DNA from: JASJAR01 sp038530285
Lineage (GTDB): Bacteria; Pseudomonadota; Alphaproteobacteria; Rhodobacterales; Rhodobacteraceae
DNA length: 64,000 bases
Assembly (NCBI GenBank): GCA_038530285.1
Contig: JBCBCY010000002.1
Span: 169,283 to 233,282, forward strand
Direction of reading: 5' to 3'
The position numbers were made by a program, and so were the translations under genes. Each line of letters starts with the position of its first letter. Position 1 is the stretch's first letter. Positions 59,555-64,000 of this stretch are shown one piece after another. Under the pieces are notes generated by a model. That model was given only the letters and a program-made list of their open reading frames with translations, was not told where the DNA came from and made no database searches.

Positions 59555-62266
59555 TCACTTGCCGCCGATGGACCACCAGCCCCGCTTCTTGGGCCCTGAC
59601 GGGGCGGGCTCAGCCTCGGCTTCAGCCACAACAGGTTCCGGCGCGGGCTCAGGCTCAGGCTCAGGCGCGGGCTGAGGTTCGGGTTCTGGCGCAGGTTCTG
59701 GCGCGGGCTCGGCCGGCGCCTCAGCAACAGGGGCCGCTTCCGCCTCATCCGCTTTGGGTTTGCGCCGGGTGCGTCTGCGCTTGGGCTTTTCCTCAGCGAC
59801 CGGCTCTTCAGCGGCTTCTGGGGCTGCGTCTGGCACTGCTTCTGGCGCAGGCTCTGGCGCTTCGGCTGCGACCTCATCGGTGGGTGCGTCAACCGCGGCT
59901 GCGGCTTCGGGCTTCTTGCGCGTCCGCCGCCGCCGCTTGGGCTTGGGCGCATCATCTTCGCTGGTCTCGGCAGGCGCATCGGTCACCGCATCCGCCGCAA
60001 CAGGCGCAGCGGCATCCTCGGCAGGCTGCGCCTCTGCGGTGCGGGCCTCATCGGTTTGCCCATCCGCCTGCGCGTCGGCAGCTTGGGCGTCTCCGCCCCC
60101 GCCACCACGGCGCCGCCGGCGACGACGGCGCTTTTTCTTCGGCGCCTGCTCTTCGCTGGTCTCTTCGACCGCCTGCACCTCAGCCTCAGCCTCGTCCTCT
60201 TCGGGCAGATCCGTCATCAACGACGCATCGACCGACACCACCGGTGTGACCTTTTCGATCACGCGTGTGGCCGTCTTGAACTTCTCAATCGAGAAATCGG
60301 GCGAGATCAGCATCGGGTCGGCTTCGACCCGAACGCTTAGGCCATAGCGCGCCTCAATCGTGGCAATATGTTCGCGCTTTTGGTTCATCAGGAAGTTGAC
60401 GATGCCCGTGGGCGCTTTGACCAGCACCTCACGCGAGCGGCGCCGTGTGCCCTCTTCTTCCAGCTGACGCAGGATCATCAGGCCAAGACTGTCATCGGAC
60501 CTGAGAAGCCCCGTGCCATGGCAATGGGGGCACGGCTGGGTCGTGGCTTCGAGCATGCCGGGCCGCAGCCGCTGGCGCGACATTTCCATCAGCCCGAAAG
60601 CCGAAATGCGGCCGACCTGGATGCGCGCGCGGTCCGTCTTCAGCTTGTCTTTGAACTTCTTCTCAACGGCGGCGTTGTTCTTGCGCTCTTCCATGTCGAT
60701 GAAGTCGATCACGATCAGACCGGCCAGGTCGCGAAGGCGCAGCTGGCGCGCGATCTCTTCTGCCGCCTCAAGGTTCGTTTCAAGTGCTGTTTCCTCGATC
60801 GAGCCCTTCTTGGTGGCCTTGCCCGAGTTAACATCAATCGCCACCAGCGCTTCTGTCACGCCGATCACGATGTAGCCGCCCGATTTCAGCTGCACCGTGG
60901 GGTTGAACATCCCCGCCAGATAGCTTTCCACCTGGAAACGCGCGAACAGCGGCATCCCTTCGTTGTAATGCTTCACGTTCTTGGCGTGGGACGGCATGAT
61001 CATCTTCATGAAGTCCTTGGCCACCTTGTAGCCGTCTTCGCCTTCGACCAGCACTTCGTCGATGTCGCGGTTGTACAAATCGCGGATCGAGCGTTTGATC
61101 AGGTTGCCTTCTTCATAGATCGGCGCAGGCGCCACGGATTTCAGCGTGAACTCGCGGATCTGTTCCCACAAACGCTGCAGGTATTCGTAATCGCGCTTGA
61201 TCTCGGTCTTGGTCCGCTTGGCACCCGCCGTGCGGATGATCAGGCCTGCCCCTTTGGGCACCTCGATCTCGCCGGCGATTTCCTTGAGCTTCTTGCGGTC
61301 CGTGACATTGGTGATCTTGCGGGAAATCCCGCCGCCGCGCGCGGTGTTGGGCATCAAGACGCAATACCGGCCGGCCAGCGACAGATAGGTGGTCAGGGCC
61401 GCACCCTTGTTGCCACGCTCTTCCTTGACGACCTGCACCAAAAGGATCTGGCGCACCTTGATGACTTCCTGGATCTTGTAGCGGCGCGCGCGCGGTTTGC
61501 GCGAGGCGCGGATTTCGTCAGCCACATCTTCTTCGGCGACCGATTCAATCGTGTCATCGAGATCGGCTGCATGTTCTGCCGCCACGAAGGGTTCGGTTTC
61601 CCCGTCGCCGTCATCGCCTTGGGGGTCGACCACATCCATGCCCGGAATGGCTTTTTCGCCGGCGCCTGCGTCTGCTGCGGCGGGGGCTTCGTCTGCCGAT
61701 GGGTCTTTGGCGTCAGCTTCGGGGAGATCATCTTCGTCGGTGATGATGGGATCATCAGACTGGATCATCGCCGCCTTGGGTTCGCTGGGCTCTGTCGGCT
61801 CAGGCGCGGGGTCCGCAGTAGGTGCCGCGTTGTCGGCAGGTGCCGCGTCATCCGCAGGTGCCGCATCTGCGGCGTCTTCGGCTTTGGCATCCGCCGCTTT
61901 CGCCTCATCCGCTTTGGGCTTGCGGCGCCGCGACCGGCGTTTCTTGGGCTGGTCTTCTTCGGCAGCCAGAGCGTCGGCATAGGCCTGTTCTTCGGCCAAA
62001 AGCGCTTCGCGGTCGGCCACCGGGATCTGGTAGTAGTCGGGATGAATTTCGGTAAACGCCAGAAACCCGTGGCGGTTGCCGCCATAATCCACAAAGGCCG
62101 CCTGAAGCGAAGGTTCGACCCGCGTTACCTTGGCGAGATAGATATTTCCGGCAAGCTGCCGCTTGTTTTCCGATTCAAAGTCGAACTCCTCGACCTTGTT
62201 TCCGTCTGCGACCACCACACGGACTTCTTCCGCATGGGTCGCGTCGATCAGCATCTTTTTTGACAT
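59555..62266 (-). CDS. rne: Ribonuclease E/G family endoribonuclease
   Basis: A 903-residue RNase E, the main mRNA-decay and rRNA-processing endonuclease. The S1 domain is at residues about 30-90 and 260-300, interrupted by ~170 low-complexity acidic and basic residues. Catalytic aspartates are D478 in ALVAIDVNSGKA and D521 in LIVIDFIDMEE. The zinc-link C579xxC582 is in TTQPCPHCHG. The C-terminal ~190 residues are disordered: Arg-rich blocks and PEPEP repeats, presumably scaffold for degradosome partners. RRKPKADEA occurs both in the S1 insert (114-122) and in the tail (834-842). The upstream region is a 500-base gap, so a long leader is possible. Cytoplasmic, perhaps membrane-bound. Confidence 0.95.
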   Translation of the reverse strand: MSKKMLIDATHAEEVRVVVADGNKVEEFDFESENKRQLAGNIYLAKVTRVEPSLQAAFVDYGGNRHGFLAFTEIHPDYYQIPVADREALLAEEQAYADALAAEEDQPKKRRSRRRKPKADEAKAADAKAEDAADAAPADDAAPADNAAPTADPAPEPTEPSEPKAAMIQSDDPIITDEDDLPEADAKDPSADEAPAAADAGAGEKAIPGMDVVDPQGDDGDGETEPFVAAEHAADLDDTIESVAEEDVADEIRASRKPRARRYKIQEVIKVRQILLVQVVKEERGNKGAALTTYLSLAGRYCVLMPNTARGGGISRKITNVTDRKKLKEIAGEIEVPKGAGLIIRTAGAKRTKTEIKRDYEYLQRLWEQIREFTLKSVAPAPIYEEGNLIKRSIRDLYNRDIDEVLVEGEDGYKVAKDFMKMIMPSHAKNVKHYNEGMPLFARFQVESYLAGMFNPTVQLKSGGYIVIGVTEALVAIDVNSGKATKKGSIEETALETNLEAAEEIARQLRLRDLAGLIVIDFIDMEERKNNAAVEKKFKDKLKTDRARIQVGRISAFGLMEMSRQRLRPGMLEATTQPCPHCHGTGLLRSDDSLGLMILRQLEEEGTRRRSREVLVKAPTGIVNFLMNQKREHIATIEARYGLSVRVEADPMLISPDFSIEKFKTATRVIEKVTPVVSVDASLMTDLPEEDEAEAEVQAVEETSEEQAPKKKRRRRRRRRGGGGGDAQAADAQADGQTDEARTAEAQPAEDAAAPVAADAVTDAPAETSEDDAPKPKRRRRTRKKPEAAAAVDAPTDEVAAEAPEPAPEAVPDAAPEAAEEPVAEEKPKRRRTRRKPKADEAEAAPVAEAPAEPAPEPAPEPEPQPAPEPEPEPAPEPVVAEAEAEPAPSGPKKRGWWSIGGK

Positions 62267-62727
62267 GTTGTTCCATATGCATCCCGCCTGGCGGCGCGCC
62301 CGAAGGCGGTGCAGTCAAAAGGGGATGTCTTGTCATGGGCGTATAAGGCTGGCGCAACGGGGCATGGGGCGCCTGTGCGCCTGCCATGTGCCCGTTGATG
62401 TGCCCGCGACTCATCGCCGTTCTTCTCCGACGCCTTTCAAGGCGCCCGTTATCTGCCCCGCCTGCCCGTCTGGGCGGCCGGACTGTTCCTTAGACCCATG
62501 AAGTCGGGTCCAATCTGTTCGATACCGATGGAAAGGGCACCCTTTGGTGCAGCTTTGACAATCGGCACGAAAAACTCGCGAAGGCCGTCACAAACGAAAC
62601 CGTGCGCCTTCTCTCTGTTACATAACGCCACGGACCGCGATATTTCAACGTCCATTTCGTGTTTGGGGGCGGAAATCGTGTCGGCAAGCCCTTCAACGTC
62701 GGGTTGAGCGGCCCGCGAAAGCAAACA
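62267..62727. other. 461-base region without a supported gene, upstream of rne
   Basis: This lies between the rne start and the DctD-like gene's terminator; the rne promoter and leader must be here. Two frames of 68-70 codons, one on each strand (about 62498-62707 plus; start near 62658 down to 62449 minus), lack the strong GC third-position bias of real genes in the window, so I do not call them. No known RNA motif is recognised. GC falls in 62500-62700. Confidence 0.5.
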
Positions 62728-62749
62728 GGCCGCCCCCAAAGGGACGGCC
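62728..62749 (-). terminator. Terminator after the DctD-like gene
   Basis: On the minus strand GGCCGTCCC and GGGCGGCC form a strong stem (one mismatch) with a short T-rich loop, followed by TGTTTG. It sits 30 bases after the stop. Confidence 0.65.
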
Positions 62750-62777
62750 CCACAATCCTTAAGCTGGTCCTTGCGGC

Positions 62778-64000
62778 TTATAGATAATCGGCCCGCTGCA
62801 AGCCATATTTGGCCATCTTCTCGTTCAGGGTCCGGCGCGGCAAACACAGCTCTTCCATGACCTGCACGATGGCACCCCGATGACGCCGCATCGTGTTGTC
62901 GATCAGCATCCGCTCAAAGGCTTCGACGTATTCTTTCAGGGGCTTGCCCTCGGTGGTCATGGTCGGGGCCACGTCCTGAGCATCGGTCATCAACAGCGAC
63001 GCGATGGTGCCAGTGCCGCGCCGCGATTGCAGCACCGCGCGCTCGGCGATGTTCATCAACTGGCGGATGTTCCCGGGCCAGGGTGCTTGCAACAATTGCG
63101 CGGCTTCCTGCGCGGCCACATCGGGCGCGTCGCAGCCGTATTCATCGGCGTATTGTTCGGCAAAGCGCGAAAACAGCGTCAGGATGTCCTCGCCCCGGGT
63201 TCTGAGCGGCGGCAGGGTCAGCTTCATCGACGCCAGGCGGTAAAACAGATCGGGCCGCAGCACATCTTCGCAGGTCTTGCCCTGTTCCTGCAGGTTCGAA
63301 ATCGCGATAATCCGCGTCTCGGGCGGTGTGCCTTCGTCGTTGATCCAGGTCAGAAGCTTGCCCTGCACCGCATGGGGCAGCGCATCGATGTCTTCCAAAA
63401 CCAACGTCCCGCCGCGGGCCTGTTCGATCAGCGGCAAACTCGTGCTGTCTTCCATCGGCCCGAAGATCCGTGCCGTCAGCGTGGCTTCATCGGCGCCTGT
63501 GCAAGACGCGATCACGAATGCGCGGGATGGGTTCGGACCCACCGCATGCAGCGCATGGGCCACCAGCGTCTTGCCGGTTCCGGTCTCACCATCAATCAGG
63601 ATATGCCCCTCGGCCTGCCCCAGATCCAGGATATCCTCGCGCATCCGCTCCATCTGTGGCGACGACCCGATGAGCTTTTTCATCAGACCCGTCCCGTCAG
63701 ACAGTTCTTTGCGCAACGCCCGGTTGTCCAGCGTCAGCCGGCGCGTGGTTGAGGCCTTCTTGGCCAGTTCGGTCATCTTGTCGGGGTTGAACGGCTTTTC
63801 AAGAAAGTCATAGGCCCCGACCCGCATCGCCTCGACCGCCATGGGCACATCGCCGTGGCCGGTGATCATGATCACGGGCAGCGCGCTATCGACGCTCATC
63901 AGGCGTTTGAGAAATTGCATCCCGACCATGCCCGGCATCTTGATGTCAGACACCACCACGCCGGGAAACTCTGGCCCCAGTGATTTCAGCGCATCTTCAG
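62778..64000 (-). CDS. NtrC-family response regulator (DctD-like), 5' end outside window
   Basis: 407 codons of a response regulator, with the start beyond the right edge. The receiver domain has the phosphorylated Asp in VVVSDIKMPGM and the conserved ITGHGDV and EKPF(N). The AAA+ domain has Walker A GETGTGKT and the arginine-finger region. The sigma54-contact motif GAFTGA is absent: the region reads CTGADEATLTARIFGP. Walker B is LVLEDID, not the usual LFLDEI. The FIS-type helix-turn-helix is at the end (RHRGAIVQVMEELCLPRRTLNEKM). It resembles DctD of dicarboxylate transport. The loss of GAFTGA suggests it does not use sigma54, as for NtrC of Rhodobacter capsulatus. A terminator follows. Confidence 0.85.
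   Translation of the reverse strand, partial: EDALKSLGPEFPGVVVSDIKMPGMVGMQFLKRLMSVDSALPVIMITGHGDVPMAVEAMRVGAYDFLEKPFNPDKMTELAKKASTTRRLTLDNRALRKELSDGTGLMKKLIGSSPQMERMREDILDLGQAEGHILIDGETGTGKTLVAHALHAVGPNPSRAFVIASCTGADEATLTARIFGPMEDSTSLPLIEQARGGTLVLEDIDALPHAVQGKLLTWINDEGTPPETRIIAISNLQEQGKTCEDVLRPDLFYRLASMKLTLPPLRTRGEDILTLFSRFAEQYADEYGCDAPDVAAQEAAQLLQAPWPGNIRQLMNIAERAVLQSRRGTGTIASLLMTDAQDVAPTMTTEGKPLKEYVEAFERMLIDNTMRRHRGAIVQVMEELCLPRRTLNEKMAKYGLQRADYL

Noticed and set aside
62449..62707. Two short frames, one on each strand, in the gap upstream of rne
   Set aside because: They overlap each other, third codon positions lack the strong G/C bias of nearby genes, and neither has a convincing ribosome-binding site.

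Overview
The window is 64 kb of a high-GC alphaproteobacterial chromosome, most likely the Roseobacter group of the Rhodobacteraceae. Supporting this are a circularly permuted two-piece tmRNA with an alphaproteobacterial tag, an alpha-type SspB, a trgAB/cysK block next to cfa and a photolyase gene as in Rhodobacter, an AcuI-type acrylyl-CoA reductase, and taurine genes of the Roseobacter/Paracoccus type (tpa, tauABC, tauR, xsc, pta). I see no insertion sequence, prophage, integrase or CRISPR array. The two edges cut murA (left) and a DctD-like regulator (right).

Layout. 1-6.5 kb: murA with a tiny overlapping gene, tRNA-Thr, small unknown genes, an acyl-CoA synthetase and an ABC exporter. 6.5-22.8 kb: a LacI-type regulator and the taurine region. 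On the minus strand tpa is followed by two large FAD/folate-type amine dehydrogenases and a PEP-mutase-family lyase. Divergently lie tauABC, then tauR, xsc and pta. TauR-type boxes (CTGGACCTA direct repeats) sit before tauA and xsc, and a single box before tauR. Together they import taurine, transaminate it to sulfoacetaldehyde, cleave that to acetyl phosphate and sulfite, and form acetyl-CoA. The two dehydrogenases may feed N-methylated taurines into the same route (inference).

22.8-26.5 kb: a small carbohydrate/acid catabolism group (Gfo/Idh/MocA oxidoreductase, TIM-barrel isomerase, HpcH/HpaI aldolase, aldo/keto reductase). 26.6-36.5 kb: an accessory glycan-assembly cluster with a polymerase-like membrane protein, a UGM/PPO-like flavoprotein, four family-2 glycosyltransferases, a GMC flavoprotein and a Wzx-like flippase. 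36.6-43.8 kb: tRNA-Ser, then on the minus strand a stress block phr-cfa-trgA-trgB-cysK and acuI with a DinB-family gene. 43.9-51.8 kb: an orphan polyamine-type binding protein followed by three hairpins, a large unrecognised solenoid-like protein, a DUF4345 protein, the tmRNA, an orphan NMT1-like binding protein, DUF1194 and DUF1304 proteins, and chrA. 51.9-55.9 kb: sspB, an unknown gene, a triple 57-bp repeat, fumC, a lipoprotein, a DUF4169 protein and a ribbon-helix-helix protein. 55.8-64 kb: a P450 coupled to a membrane-anchored hydrolase, ccdA, tusA, RNase E with an unusually large insert in S1, and the regulator.

The most interesting leads are: the possible methyl-taurine operon under TauR; a dispersed 3'-end element present three times; the inverted-repeat-containing 57-bp triplet before fumC; the glycan cluster with its GMC flavoprotein; the 738-residue unknown protein; and an NtrC-family regulator without the sigma54-contact motif. 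All calls come from reading the sequence; no database search was run.
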